Positions 17,607 to 26,756 are shown, numbered from the stretch's first letter. The stretch is 64,000 bases of DNA from Kitasatospora cheerisanensis KCTC 2395 (GCF_000696185.1 NZ_KK853997.1:2381462-2445461), one strand, 5' to 3'. The notes: generated from the letters alone by a model not told the origin. Made by a program: numbers and translations.

Positions 17607-19370
17607 ATGGACATCCCCACGCTCCGCGACGCGGACCCGAACCGTCTGTTCGGCGCCGCCGACGCCTACGCGGCGCTCGCCGCCTCCTTCGCCGACCACG
17701 CCGGGACGTGGCGCGACGGCGTCGACGGCCGGGTGCAGTCCTCCGGCTGGAGCGGCGACGCGGCCGAGCGCGCCCGCCAGTCGCTCTCCCGGACCACCGG
17801 CAAACTCACCGCCGCGCAGATGGAGTTGGCCCGGATCGCGCCCGTCCTGCGGGAGGGCGCGGAAGCCTTCGTGCTGGCCCAGGCCAAGCTGCGGGCCGCG
17901 CTGAACGACGCGCAGGCCGGCGGCTTCCAGGTCTCCGACGACGGCGGCATCTCCTGGCCGCCGCCCAGCGCCGCCGAACGGCACGACCCGGACGCCCCGG
18001 ACCGCACCCGGCAGGGCACCGAACTGCGCGACCGGATCGGCGACGCGCTGACCGAGGCCGCGCACGCCGACCAGGTCACCGCCGAGCGGCTGCGGCAGTA
18101 CACCACCGACGCCCGCACCGGCGCCGGACTCGACCCGGGCACCGCCGCGATGCGCCTGAACAGCGCGGTGCTCGGCGCGCTGAACCCGTTCGGCGGCAGC
18201 GAGGACCTGGTCCGCGCGGGCATGCCCGGCCAGGACGCCTCGCCGACCGAGGTGAACTCCTGGTGGAAGTCGCTGCCGGCGGACGAGCAGCAGCGGCTGA
18301 TCAACGAGTACCCGGCCGACCTCGGCAACCGCGACGGCATCCCGACGCCGGCCCGCGACCAGGCCAACCGGATCCACCTCGACCAGCTGATCAGCGACCT
18401 GTCGTCCCGTCAGAACCCGTCGGAGTGGGACAAGAAGAAGCTGGAGGGCTTCCGCGCGATCCACGACCGGCTCCAGGACGACCAGGGCAAGCAGCCGCCC
18501 GCGTACCTGATGGTGATCGGCGACCAGGGCCAGGGCCGGGCCGCGATCGCCTACGGCAACCCGGACACCGCGGACGACGTGGTGGCCTACGTGCCCGGCC
18601 TGAACACCGAGGTCAAGAACATGGGCGCCGGTGACGCCAACCGGGCCCGCGACCTGTGGCAGTCCGCGCACGACACCGACCCGAGCCGCTCCACCGCCTC
18701 GATCGCCTGGCTGGGCTACGACACCCCGCAGGCCAAGGGGATCGGCCCGGACGCGCTGGCGGTGGCCGGCGACGAGCGGGCCAAGCAGGGCGGCGAGGCC
18801 TACCAGGGCTTCCTGCAGGGCCTGCGCGCCACCCACGAGGGCCAGCCGGCCCACCTGACGGCGCTCGGCCACAGCTACGGCTCGTTCACGGTCGGGCAGG
18901 CCGCGCAGCGGCCCGGCGGCATCCCGGCGGACGACATCATCCTGGTGGGCTCCCCGGGCACCGGCGCGCAGCAGGCCTCGCAGCTCGGCGTGGACTCCTC
19001 GCACGTCTGGGTGGGCGCGGCCGAGCACGACCCGGTGTCGCACCTGCCGAGCCACGCCGAGGCGAAGGGCATAGGCATCGGCGCCGGCATCGGCGGCCTG
19101 ATCGGCGGCCTGCCGGGCGCGGCGCTCGGCGGCTTCATCGGCGACAAGATCGCCGGGCACGACGACCCGCACGAGCTGTGGTTCGGGCAGGACCCGGCGA
19201 GCTCCGAGTTCGGCGCCCGCCGCTTCGACGTGGCGGACGGCCCGATGGGCTTCCAGTCGCACTCGGACTACTGGAATCAGGGCGACGGCCGGGACGGCCA
19301 CTCGCTGCGCAACATGGGCATGATCGTCTCCGGTCACGGCGACCGGGTGATCGGACAGGACCGGCGATGA
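17607..19370 (+). CDS. DUF1023-type alpha/beta hydrolase with N-terminal WXG-like helices
   Basis: 587 residues. The first 130 or so resemble a WXG100-type helical bundle (FADHAGTWRDGVDGRVQSSG, WSGDAAERARQSLS). The C-terminal half is an alpha/beta hydrolase of the DUF1023 family: nucleophile elbow GHSYGS, VGSPGTGAQQ, then AAEHDPVSHLP with likely acid and His. A glycine-zipper segment (GIGAGIGGLIGGLPGAALGG) sits near the C-terminus and could associate with a membrane. The helical N-terminus suggests type VII secretion, but no ESX machinery is in the window. A GTG at 17601 overlapping the previous stop is an alternative start. Confidence 0.8.
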   Translation: MDIPTLRDADPNRLFGAADAYAALAASFADHAGTWRDGVDGRVQSSGWSGDAAERARQSLSRTTGKLTAAQMELARIAPVLREGAEAFVLAQAKLRAALNDAQAGGFQVSDDGGISWPPPSAAERHDPDAPDRTRQGTELRDRIGDALTEAAHADQVTAERLRQYTTDARTGAGLDPGTAAMRLNSAVLGALNPFGGSEDLVRAGMPGQDASPTEVNSWWKSLPADEQQRLINEYPADLGNRDGIPTPARDQANRIHLDQLISDLSSRQNPSEWDKKKLEGFRAIHDRLQDDQGKQPPAYLMVIGDQGQGRAAIAYGNPDTADDVVAYVPGLNTEVKNMGAGDANRARDLWQSAHDTDPSRSTASIAWLGYDTPQAKGIGPDALAVAGDERAKQGGEAYQGFLQGLRATHEGQPAHLTALGHSYGSFTVGQAAQRPGGIPADDIILVGSPGTGAQQASQLGVDSSHVWVGAAEHDPVSHLPSHAEAKGIGIGAGIGGLIGGLPGAALGGFIGDKIAGHDDPHELWFGQDPASSEFGARRFDVADGPMGFQSHSDYWNQGDGRDGHSLRNMGMIVSGHGDRVIGQDRR

Positions 19371-19876
19371 ACGACTTCGCGGCACCCCACCCCTCGGCCG
19401 AACTGCTGGCCGCGAAGGCGGCGGTGGACGAGCTGCTGGACTCCGCCCCGGCGGCGCTGAACCCGCCGGCCGACTGGGCGGACGGCCCGTACGTGGAGGT
19501 GGAGCACGAGCACGCCTACACCCGGGAGCCGGACGGCACCGCGCACCTGGAGAAGCGGCGCTACCTGATGACCCGGCTCTCCGCCGACCGCTACCCGGAG
19601 CTGCTCGCCCAGCTGGGCCTGGCCTGGCGGGCCCGCGGCTGGCAGGTGAGCGGCGAGGACGATCCGGTGCTGCCCGTGCTGCGGGCCGAATCGCCGCTCG
19701 GGACGCTGGAGTTGAGGATCGGCATCCCGGGGAATGCGACACTGCTGGCACGGGTGCAGGACGTGCCGCCGAGCGGCACCTCGTACCCGTTCGGCGGCGA
19801 CAGCACCGTCCCGCTGGGGCCGGACGGCGTGATGGACACCATGCCGCGCCGGCACGACCCGTTCTGGTCGGTGTAG
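19367..19876 (+). CDS. Cytosolic member of a tandem paralogous pair, unknown function
   Basis: 169 residues, no signal peptide or membrane segment. It overlaps the hydrolase gene (ATGA). The body aligns by eye with the next gene: AAVDELLDSAPAALNPP against LQELVDGTTSALTPA, HLEKRRYLMTRLS against LTLRRYVLTKVG, WRARGWQVS against WTGRGWTLT, and RIGIPGNATLLARVQD against TIGVPGNVTVAATARVKD. The coupling makes it a candidate partner, chaperone or immunity protein for the hydrolase; this is inference. Confidence 0.65.
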   Translation: MNDFAAPHPSAELLAAKAAVDELLDSAPAALNPPADWADGPYVEVEHEHAYTREPDGTAHLEKRRYLMTRLSADRYPELLAQLGLAWRARGWQVSGEDDPVLPVLRAESPLGTLELRIGIPGNATLLARVQDVPPSGTSYPFGGDSTVPLGPDGVMDTMPRRHDPFWSV

Positions 19877-19922
19877 GGCCGGGTCGGGGGCGGGACAGGT
19901 GGCGGCGGAAGAGGGACTTCGG

Positions 19923-20507
19923 ATGAGACTGCGGGTGGCGGGCGCCGTCGCGGCGCTGGTGCTGGGCCCCCTGCTGGCGGGCTGCGGCCCGTCCGGCGGG
20001 ACGACGGGCGCGGCGGGCGCGGCGGGCGCGGCGGCGCCTCCCCCGGCGGACCGGGCCCGGGGGCAGTTGCAGGAGCTGGTGGACGGCACCACCTCGGCGC
20101 TGACCCCGGCGGTGCGGTTCGCCGACGACGCGTTCCGCTCGGTGCCGCACGAGAACGCGAACCGGGACAACGACGGCACCGCGCAGTTGACGCTGCGCCG
20201 GTACGTGCTGACCAAGGTCGGCGAGGCCAACCGGCCCCGGCTGCTGGAGCAGGTCAAGGCGTACTGGACCGGCCGCGGCTGGACGCTGACCGAGAACTCG
20301 GCGTACGCGGCGGGCGCGCGGACGGCGGACGGGACCGGGGTGACGGTCACCATCGGCGTGCCCGGCAACGTGACGGTGGCCGCCACCGCACGGGTGAAGG
20401 ACCCGGGCGCCACCGAGCCGTTCGGGCCGGCGCCGTCCCCGCTGCCGACCGCCCCCGGCGGCGGCCCGGACACCGTGCCGCGGTTCGAGGATCCGGCCTG
20501 GTCCTGA
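19923..20507 (+). CDS. Lipoprotein paralogue of the preceding protein
   Basis: 194 residues. A lipoprotein signal peptide ends in LLAGC (Cys at residue 21), followed by a Gly/Ala linker and the same conserved domain as the upstream gene (RRYVLTKVGEANRPRLLEQV, TIGVPGNVTV, C-terminal VPRFEDPAWS against MPRRHDPFWSV). ATG 19923 follows GAGGG. Same strand, 46 bases after the paralogue. One copy inside and one outside the membrane suggests a divided role, for example guarding both sides against the hydrolase. Confidence 0.7.
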   Translation: MRLRVAGAVAALVLGPLLAGCGPSGGTTGAAGAAGAAAPPPADRARGQLQELVDGTTSALTPAVRFADDAFRSVPHENANRDNDGTAQLTLRRYVLTKVGEANRPRLLEQVKAYWTGRGWTLTENSAYAAGARTADGTGVTVTIGVPGNVTVAATARVKDPGATEPFGPAPSPLPTAPGGGPDTVPRFEDPAWS

Positions 20508-20785
20508 ACCTTTCCGCCCTCCCGCCCCCGCCCCTGACCTGGACGAACCGGGCCGGAACGGGTCTGATCGGGCGTCAGCACGGGTGACGTGCGCGGCATT
20601 TGCCCGGGGGCCTCTGGGGTGGCGTGGTCATGCTGGCTATAGTCGCCCATGATCTAGCCGGAACGGCGGCCGGCCGAGGGGGTTCCCTCGGTATTGCCAT
20701 GCCGCCTTCCGCCATGCCGCCATACCGTCCGGTGTCCTCGGGCCGTCGTGTGTTCCGCCGTTGACCACGGGGAGAGACGACGACC

Positions 20786-21694
20786 ATGGCACACACGACC
20801 CGACGGGGGCGCACCGCGCTCGTCGCCGTCATCGGTGGGGCACTGCTGCTCGGCGGCTGCGGCACCGGCGGCTCCCACGACAAGAAGGTGGACCTGCACG
20901 CGCTGCTGCCGGAGGCGGTCCGCAAGTCCGGGGTGCTGACGGTGGGCGCCTCGTTCACCGCCGCGCCGGTGGTGTACCGCAACGACCGCAACGAACCGGA
21001 CGGGCTGGACCCGCACCTGGCCGAGAAGCTCGGCGAAGTACTCGGCATCCGGCTGGAGTTCCAGGACGCCGGAGCGTTCGCGAACGTGCTGCCGGGCCTG
21101 ATGAACCGTCAGTACGACGTCGCGATGTCCGGCATCACCGACACCCGCGAGCGCGAGGAGGGCCTGGACAAGGACGGCAAGCCGACCGGTCCGGGCGTCG
21201 ACTTCGTCGACTACTTCATGGCGGGCATCGGCATCGCCGTCGACAAGGGCAACCCGCAGAACGTCACCGACATCGACCACCTGTGCGGGCACACCGTGGT
21301 GGTCAAGAAGGGCACCACCCACGACGACCTGGTGCAGCGCCAGACCAAGGTCTGCGAGCACCAGTCGAAGCCGCTGAAGCTGGTGGAGACCGACACCGAC
21401 ACCGCCGCGCTGGACAAGCTGAAGGGCCAGGCGGACGCGTTCATCACCGACTACCCGAAGGCCCAGTACGCGGCGCAGACCGTCGACAACGGCAACGCGT
21501 TCCAGATCGGCGGCCCGCAGATCCAGCCCCGACCGTTCGGCATCGCGCTGCGCAAGGACGACGCGGCGCTGCGCGACGTGCTGATGCGGGCGATGAACCG
21601 GCTGATCACCGACGGCACCTACGACCAGGTGCTGTCCGACCACAACCTGGCGGTCGGGGCGATCCAGAACTCGGTGATCAACGGCTCGACCTGA
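20786..21694 (+). CDS. Amino-acid-type solute-binding lipoprotein (orphan)
   Basis: 302-residue SBP_bac_3-family binding protein with a lipobox (LLLGGC) after a 24-residue signal. Family landmarks: KSGVLTVGASFTAAPVVYRN at the domain start, FQDAGAFANVLPGLMNRQYDV, MSGITDTREREE and the closing QIQPRPFGIALRKDD. No permease or ATPase genes adjoin, so it either serves a remote ABC transporter or acts as a sensor. GGGGAGAG precedes the ATG at normal spacing. TATAGT at 20638-20643 could be its -10 box; the 278-base gap before it holds no gene. Confidence 0.85.
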   Translation: MAHTTRRGRTALVAVIGGALLLGGCGTGGSHDKKVDLHALLPEAVRKSGVLTVGASFTAAPVVYRNDRNEPDGLDPHLAEKLGEVLGIRLEFQDAGAFANVLPGLMNRQYDVAMSGITDTREREEGLDKDGKPTGPGVDFVDYFMAGIGIAVDKGNPQNVTDIDHLCGHTVVVKKGTTHDDLVQRQTKVCEHQSKPLKLVETDTDTAALDKLKGQADAFITDYPKAQYAAQTVDNGNAFQIGGPQIQPRPFGIALRKDDAALRDVLMRAMNRLITDGTYDQVLSDHNLAVGAIQNSVINGST

Positions 21695-21735
21695 TCCCGG
21701 CCGGGCTCCTCCGGGCACTCCGGCCCGCGCCGGGG

Positions 21736-22889
21736 TCAGCCCGCGCGGAAGGCCAGCACCGCGAGGTCGTCGCCGAGGGTGCCGGCGTGCCGGCGGACGT
21801 CCTGGTCGAGGAAGGCGACCAGGGTGTCCGGGTCGGTGATCGGCAGCGTGCCCAGCCGGGCCGCCAGCGGGTAGAACGCGCCGTCGCGGTCGCGGGCCTC
21901 GGTGACGCCGTCGGTGTGCAGCAGCAGGCTGTGCCCGGGCGGCAGCGGCACGGCGGCGGGCGGGCGGCCGGCCCGGCCGCGAGGTGGCCGAGGCCGAGCG
22001 GGAGCTCCTCGGCGCAGCGGACGGCGGCGACCGTGCCGGGCCCGACCACCAGCGGGGCGAGGTGGCCGCGGTTGACCAGCTCGAACTGCCCGGTGACCGG
22101 GTCGTGCTGGAGCAGGACGGCGGTGACGAACAGCTCGCCGTCGCCGCGCCGCTCGGCCGCGCGCCGCACCTGGCGGTCGAGCTGGGCGGCGAGTTCGCCG
22201 AGGTCGGCGGTCTCGTGGGCGGCGATCCGGAACGCGCCGATCACGTCGGCGACGGTGCGCACCGCCTCCAGGCCCTTGCCGCGGACGTCGCCCAGCAGGA
22301 TCCGGGTGCCGTGCCGGGTCTCGCACACGTCGTAGAGGTCGCCGCCGATGCCGAAGTCGGCCTCGGCGGGCCGGTACAGCCCGGCGGCGCGCAGGGTGCC
22401 GGCCCGCGCCGGGACGGGGTGCAGCACGGTGTGCTGGAGGGTGTCGACGACGGCCCGCATCCGGACCAGGGCGCGGGCCTGCCGGCGCCGCTGGGTGGAG
22501 AGCCCCGCGCCCATCACCCCGGACAGCACGGTGGCCAGGTACGTCCACAGGTGGTGCTGCTCGTGCAGGTGCCCGGAGCGCATGGCGAGCAGCGCCTGCA
22601 GGCCGACGGTGAGGACGGTGGCGCCGGCCACCGCGGCGGGGCCGACGCTGAACGCCACGACCACCGGCAGCACGGTCAGCAGGAAGCCCGCGGCCACGGA
22701 CCGCGGGACGGACTCCTCCAGCGCCAGATCGGCCACCAGCAGCAGGACCGGCAGCAGCCGCGCCCAGACCGGCGTGCGCAGCGCCTCCGCCATCGCCGCC
22801 TCCCAGCGGGCGGTGGCCTCGCGGCCGTGCTGGGGGCGCGGCTCCTCGGCGGGGGCGACGCGAACGGGACTCACGGTGGGCGCGGGCAT
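21736..22889 (-). CDS. Membrane PP2C/SpoIIE-type serine phosphatase (one frameshift)
   Basis: About 384 residues after repair. Roughly four hydrophobic segments occupy residues 35-130 (LLPVLLLVADLALEE; AAGFLLTVLPVVVAFSVG), then a SpoIIE/PP2C catalytic domain: FGIGGDLYDV (metal-binding Asp), LLGDVRGKGLEA, FVTAVLLQHD, LVNRGHLAPLV and, beyond the break, LLLHTDGVTEARD. The break lies at about 21955-21980 in a GC-rich run and one base repairs it. ATG 22889 follows AGGAGG at 5 bases. Such phosphatases usually act on anti-sigma-factor antagonists; none is adjacent. Convergent with the binding lipoprotein. Confidence 0.85.
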
Positions 22890-22952
22890 GCTGACCTCCT
22901 CGGCGGGCGCCCGGATGCGGGTGCGGTTCCCCTCCATCGTCCCGTGCCACGG

Positions 22953-23019
22953 GTCGGGACCACCCCTTGCCAAGGTCCCGACGACTTGGGCCGTTAGGCC
23001 CGATTCGATCATATTTCAA
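22953..23019 (-). promoter_or_regulatory. Promoter and leader inverted repeat of the PP2C gene
   Basis: On the minus strand TTGAAA (23019-23014) and TAACGG (22996-22991) are 17 bases apart, a good sigma-70-type promoter. Just downstream, GTCGGGACC and GGTCCCGAC (arms at 22953-22961 and 22974-22982) form a perfect 9-base inverted repeat within the leader, suitable as an RNA hairpin or operator. Confidence 0.6.
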
Positions 23020-23098
23020 CCATTTGCCGTGAGGTGCGTCACCCCGGTCCGCCGACGGACCGTCAGCGGACCTGCCCCCCGCGCCCCGGTGCCCCCTC

Positions 23099-23116
23099 CC
23101 GCCGGCGGACCGGCGG
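23099..23116 (-). terminator. GC hairpin after the P450 gene
   Basis: CCGCCGG-CGGA-CCGGCGG, a 7-base perfect stem 15 bases beyond the P450 stop. Short, so only a probable terminator. Confidence 0.45.
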
Positions 23117-23131
23117 CCGACCGGCGGCGGT

Positions 23132-24349
23132 TCAGCGGCCGTTCAGGACGACCGGCAGGGTGCGGTAGCCGCGCAGCACCAGCCGCTCGCGGCGGACGGC
23201 CGGGCCGGCGGGCGCCAGCCCGGGGAAGCGGCGCAGCAGGGCGGGCAGCGCGGTGGTGGCCTCCAGCCGGGCGAGCTGGGCGCCGAGGCAGTAGTGCGGG
23301 CCGCCGCCGAAGCTGAGCGGCTGGCCGTCGCGGCGGGCCGGGTCGAAGCGCGCGGGATCGGGGAAGCGCCGCGGGTCGCGGTTGGCGGCGCCGAGCAGCA
23401 GCAGGACGCCGGTGAGCCGCGGAACCGGCCGGCCGCCGACGGTGAGGCCGTCGGCCAGCGCGATCCGGGAGGTGAGCTGCACCGGGGAGTCATAACGGAG
23501 CACCTCGTCGACCAGGGCGGCCGGGTCGAGGGTGCCGTCGCGGAGCCGCGCGGCGACGTCGGGCCGTTGCAGGAGCAGGGCGAGGGCGTTGCCGAGCAGG
23601 TTGCCGGTGGTCTCGAAGCCGGCGATCAGCAGCAGCGCCAGGTTGGCCAGCAGCTCGGTGTCGGACAGCCGCCGCGGGTCGGCGTCGGCGGTCGCCACCA
23701 GGGCGCTGACCAGGTCGTCCTTCGGGTCGGCGCGCCGACGGGCGGTCAGGTCGGCGAAGTACTGGGCGAGTTCGGCGGCGGCGCGGTCGGCAGCGAGCAG
23801 TTCCTCGTCCTCGATCAGCACCTCCAGGGTGGCGGTGAGGTCGGCGGCCAGCGGGCGGAACAGGTGCCGGTCCTGCTCGGGGACGCCGAGCAGTTCGCAG
23901 ATCACGCCGATCGGCAACCGGAACGCGAAGGCGTCGAGGAAGTCCAGCGGCCGGTCGCCGTGCGCGGCGAGTTCGTCGAGCAGGCCGTCGACGGCGGCGG
24001 TGACGGCGGGCGCGAGGAGGGCGACCCGGCGCGGGGTGAACACCGAGGCGATCAGCGAGCGCATCCGGCCGTGGTCGGGCGCGTTGCGTTCCAGGATCGA
24101 GTCGCCGAGCAGGGTCTTGCCCTGGTGGTCGGCGTAGTCGGCCACGAACTGGGCGCTCAGCTCCGGGTCGAGGACCCCGAAGGCGGGGGTGCGCAGGACT
24201 TCGTTGGCCTCCTCGTAGCCGGTGACCATCACCATGTACTCGTCGGTCTGCGCGGCGGGCCCGACCGCCCGCAGCTGCTCGTACAGCGGGTACGGGTCGC
24301 GGCGGCCCTCCGGTCCCAGCAGTCGGCCGACGATCGTCTCGATGTCCAT
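23132..24349 (-). CDS. Cytochrome P450
   Basis: 405-residue soluble bacterial P450. The I-helix motif LLIAGFETTGN (proton-delivery Glu-Thr-Thr), the K-helix ExxR in DEVLRYDS, and the heme loop LSFGGGPHYCLGAQLARLE with the cysteine ligand are all intact. No ferredoxin, reductase or biosynthetic cluster adjoins, so electrons must come from elsewhere and the substrate is unknown. ATG 24349 follows GGGGGAGA. Divergent from the ArsC-like gene. Confidence 0.95.
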   Translation of the reverse strand: MDIETIVGRLLGPEGRRDPYPLYEQLRAVGPAAQTDEYMVMVTGYEEANEVLRTPAFGVLDPELSAQFVADYADHQGKTLLGDSILERNAPDHGRMRSLIASVFTPRRVALLAPAVTAAVDGLLDELAAHGDRPLDFLDAFAFRLPIGVICELLGVPEQDRHLFRPLAADLTATLEVLIEDEELLAADRAAAELAQYFADLTARRRADPKDDLVSALVATADADPRRLSDTELLANLALLLIAGFETTGNLLGNALALLLQRPDVAARLRDGTLDPAALVDEVLRYDSPVQLTSRIALADGLTVGGRPVPRLTGVLLLLGAANRDPRRFPDPARFDPARRDGQPLSFGGGPHYCLGAQLARLEATTALPALLRRFPGLAPAGPAVRRERLVLRGYRTLPVVLNGR

Positions 24350-24464
24350 GTCCGTCTCCCCCGTCGGTGGTGGTCCGTCTCTCCGCTGCGCCAACGGCCG
24401 GGCGGCGCGCCGGGGTTCCCCGCGCGCGGCCGGCGGGCCGGGGCGCTCGGTAGGCTGGCCGGCC

Positions 24465-24824
24465 ATGGAGATCTGGATCAATCCGCGGTGCAGCAAGTGC
24501 CGTACCGCGCAGAGCGAACTCGACGCGGCGGGCGTGGAGTACACGGTGCGCCGCTACCTGGACGAGCCGCCGACGGCCGCCGAACTGACCGCCGTGCTGG
24601 GCCGCCTGGGCCTGGAGCCGTGGGACGTGGCCCGGCTGGACGATCCGGTCGCCAAGGAGCTGGGGCTGCGCTCCTGGGGCCGCGAGGACGCCGACCGGGC
24701 CCGCTGGGTGGAGGCGATGGCCGCCAACCCGGCGCTGATCCAGCGCCCGATCATCACCGCCGACGACGGCTACACGGTGATCGGCCGCACCGCGGACGCG
24801 CTGAAGGACGTGCTCTCGCACTGA
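24465..24824 (+). CDS. ArsC/Spx-family reductase
   Basis: 119-residue thioredoxin-fold protein of the ArsC (glutaredoxin-dependent arsenate reductase) family. The active-site region is NPRCSKCRTAQSEL; the CxxC pair is of the type seen in ArsC/YffB relatives. Later family landmarks: PTAAELTAVLGRLG, NPALIQRPIITADDG. No arsenite pump or ArsR adjoins, so arsenate reduction is not certain. TAGGCT at 24451-24456 lies 8 bases before the ATG, so the transcript may be leaderless. Confidence 0.8.
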   Translation: MEIWINPRCSKCRTAQSELDAAGVEYTVRRYLDEPPTAAELTAVLGRLGLEPWDVARLDDPVAKELGLRSWGREDADRARWVEAMAANPALIQRPIITADDGYTVIGRTADALKDVLSH

Positions 24825-24916
24825 CGGCCGCGCGGCGGGTGACAGCGGGCTGACAGCGAGCTGTGAGCGGGCCGCGGCAGGCTGGGCCGAACCTCCGATC
24901 CGACGGGAGCCCAGCC

Positions 24917-25765
24917 GTGCCCGACCTGCCGATCCGTCAGCTGACCGTCACCGCCGTCCGCCGCCCCACCCCGCGCACCGTGCGGGTGAGCTTCGCGCTG
25001 CCGCCGGGCGGCTTCGCCCTCGCCGGGCCCGACCAGCAGGTCAAGCTGTACTTCCCGCGCCCCGGCCAGGACCGGCCCGAGCTGCCCGCGGCCGCCCCCG
25101 GCCAGGACCTGATGGACTGGTGCCGGGCCTGCCACGCCGTCCCGGAGCACCGCCGCCCGTGGATGCGGTCCTTCACGATCCGCGCCCACGACGCCGAACT
25201 GCACACCGTGGACGTCGACTTCCTGCTGCACGGCGACGGGCCGGCCGCCGACTGGGCGGCCCGCGCCCGGCCCGGGCAGGTGCTCGCCGCGTTCGGCCCC
25301 TCCCCCGAGTTCGCCCGGCCGTTCCCGCTGGACGGCGACCGGCCGCTGCTGTTCGCCTGCGACGAGTCCGCGCTGCCCGCGCTCGGCACCCTGGTCGAGG
25401 CCCTGCCGGCCGGCGCCCGGGCCCACGCCTGGATCGAGACCGCCGGCCCCGAGGAGCACCAACCCCTGCTCGGCTTCGGCGAGTTGACCGCCCACTGGGT
25501 CGACCGCGGGGACGCCGCGCCCGGCGAGCGGCTGCTCGCCGCCGTCCGCGCCGCCGAACTGCCCGCCGGCCTCGACCGCGCCTGGCTGGCCGGCGAGGCC
25601 GGCACCGTCCGGGCGCTGCGCCGCCACCTGCTGACCGAACGTCAGCTGACCCGCGAGAACGTCCACTTCACCGGCTACTGGCGGCTGCGGCTGACCCAGG
25701 ACGACGCGCCCACCGCCGAGGACCTCGCCGACGCCCGGGAACTGCTGGCGCAGTACGGCGGCTGA
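24917..25765 (+). CDS. Siderophore-interacting protein (FAD-binding ferric-siderophore reductase)
   Basis: 282-residue SIP-family flavoprotein that reduces ferric siderophores in the cytoplasm using NAD(P)H. FAD-binding signature MRSFTIRAHD, then VLAAFGPSPEF, the nucleotide-domain segment LLFACDESALPALGTLVE, LAGEAGTVRALRRHLLTE and the terminal FTGYWRLRL. GTG 24917 follows GGGAG. I did not find an iron box (DmdR-type TTAGGTTAGGCT) upstream and no siderophore transporter is next to it, which is unusual for the family. Confidence 0.9.
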   Translation: MPDLPIRQLTVTAVRRPTPRTVRVSFALPPGGFALAGPDQQVKLYFPRPGQDRPELPAAAPGQDLMDWCRACHAVPEHRRPWMRSFTIRAHDAELHTVDVDFLLHGDGPAADWAARARPGQVLAAFGPSPEFARPFPLDGDRPLLFACDESALPALGTLVEALPAGARAHAWIETAGPEEHQPLLGFGELTAHWVDRGDAAPGERLLAAVRAAELPAGLDRAWLAGEAGTVRALRRHLLTERQLTRENVHFTGYWRLRLTQDDAPTAEDLADARELLAQYGG

Positions 25766-25789
25766 GCACCCGCCTGGTACCGTCCGCCG

Positions 25790-26749
25790 GTGACCCTGTT
25801 CCCGCCGCCGCTGCTCACCCGCCTGCTGTCCGCCGAGCGGATCCTGATCGCCGGCGCCGGCGGCGGCTTCGACGTGTACGCGGGCCTGCCGCTGGCCCTC
25901 GCGCTGCGCGCCGCCGGCCGCGAAGTGCACCTGGCGAACTCCTCGTTCAGCAACCTGTACGGCCTCGGCCTCGACGTCTGGCAGGCCCCCGACCTGGCCC
26001 GGATCACCCCGGACGTGCGAAGCGCCGACTCCTACTTCCCCGAACGCTCGCTGGCCCGCTGGCTGCGCGCCCACCGGCAACCGGACACCGTCTGGGCGTT
26101 CCCGTCCACCGGCGTGCAGCCGCTGCGCGCCGCCTACCGGGCCCTGGTCGAACAGCTCGGCATCGACGCGGTCCTGCTGGTCGACGGCGGCACCGACATC
26201 CTGCTGCGCGGCGACGAGGCCGGACTCGGCACCCCCGAGGAGGACATGGCCTCGCTCGCCGCCGTCGCCGGACTCACCGAGGTCCCCACCCGGCTGGTCG
26301 CCTGCCTCGGCTTCGGCATCGACGCCCACCACGGCGTCAACCACTCCCTGGTGCTGGAGAACCTGGCCGCCCTGCAACGCGACGGCGGCTACCTCGGCGC
26401 GTTCTCCCTCCCCGCCGACAGCCCCGAGGCCGCCCTCTACCTGGACGCCGTCGAGCACGCCCGGGACGGGTGCCCCGAGCACCCCAGCATCGTGCACGGC
26501 TCGATCGCCGCCGCGCTGCGCGGCGAGTTCGGCGACGTCCGCTTCACCGAACGCACCGGCAACAGCGCGCTGTTCATCAACCCGCTGATGACGCTGTACT
26601 TCGGCGTCACCGTCGAGGCCCTCGCCGCCCGCAACCTCTACCTGGACCGGCTGGAGGACACCGTCCTGATGCGCCAGGTCGCCACCGCGATCGCCGCCTT
26701 CCAGGACTCGCTGCCCCGGCAGCGCCCGCCCCGGGCCTACCCGCACTGA
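25790..26749 (+). CDS. DUF1152 protein
   Basis: 319-residue protein of the widespread but uncharacterised DUF1152 family. Visible conserved stretches: an N-terminal nucleotide-binding-like turn (ILIAGAGGGFDVYAGLPLA), VDGGTDILLRGDEAGLGTP, HHGVNHSLVLENLAAL and the C-terminal NALFINPLM-like NSALFINPLMTLYFG. The GTG start at 25790 is 24 bases after the siderophore-interacting protein and a -10-like GTACCGT lies just before it, so leaderless expression is possible. Ends 7 bases from a convergent gene. Confidence 0.85.
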   Translation: MTLFPPPLLTRLLSAERILIAGAGGGFDVYAGLPLALALRAAGREVHLANSSFSNLYGLGLDVWQAPDLARITPDVRSADSYFPERSLARWLRAHRQPDTVWAFPSTGVQPLRAAYRALVEQLGIDAVLLVDGGTDILLRGDEAGLGTPEEDMASLAAVAGLTEVPTRLVACLGFGIDAHHGVNHSLVLENLAALQRDGGYLGAFSLPADSPEAALYLDAVEHARDGCPEHPSIVHGSIAAALRGEFGDVRFTERTGNSALFINPLMTLYFGVTVEALAARNLYLDRLEDTVLMRQVATAIAAFQDSLPRQRPPRAYPH

Positions 26750-26756
26750 GCGGCCG

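Noticed and set aside
17547..20150. An 867-codon frame antisense to the hydrolase operon
   Set aside because: Shadow frame with low-complexity composition; the plus-strand genes show signal peptides, catalytic motifs and overlapping starts and stops.
23132..24349. P450 and macrolide-type glycosyltransferase as parts of a biosynthetic gene cluster
   Set aside because: They are 10 kb apart with no PKS, NRPS, terpene or RiPP core gene anywhere in the window.
24825..24916. Iron-regulator box before the siderophore-interacting protein
   Set aside because: The gap contains no 19-base TTAGGTTAGGCTCACCTAA-like palindrome; only weak GCTGACAGCGAGCTGT repeats.
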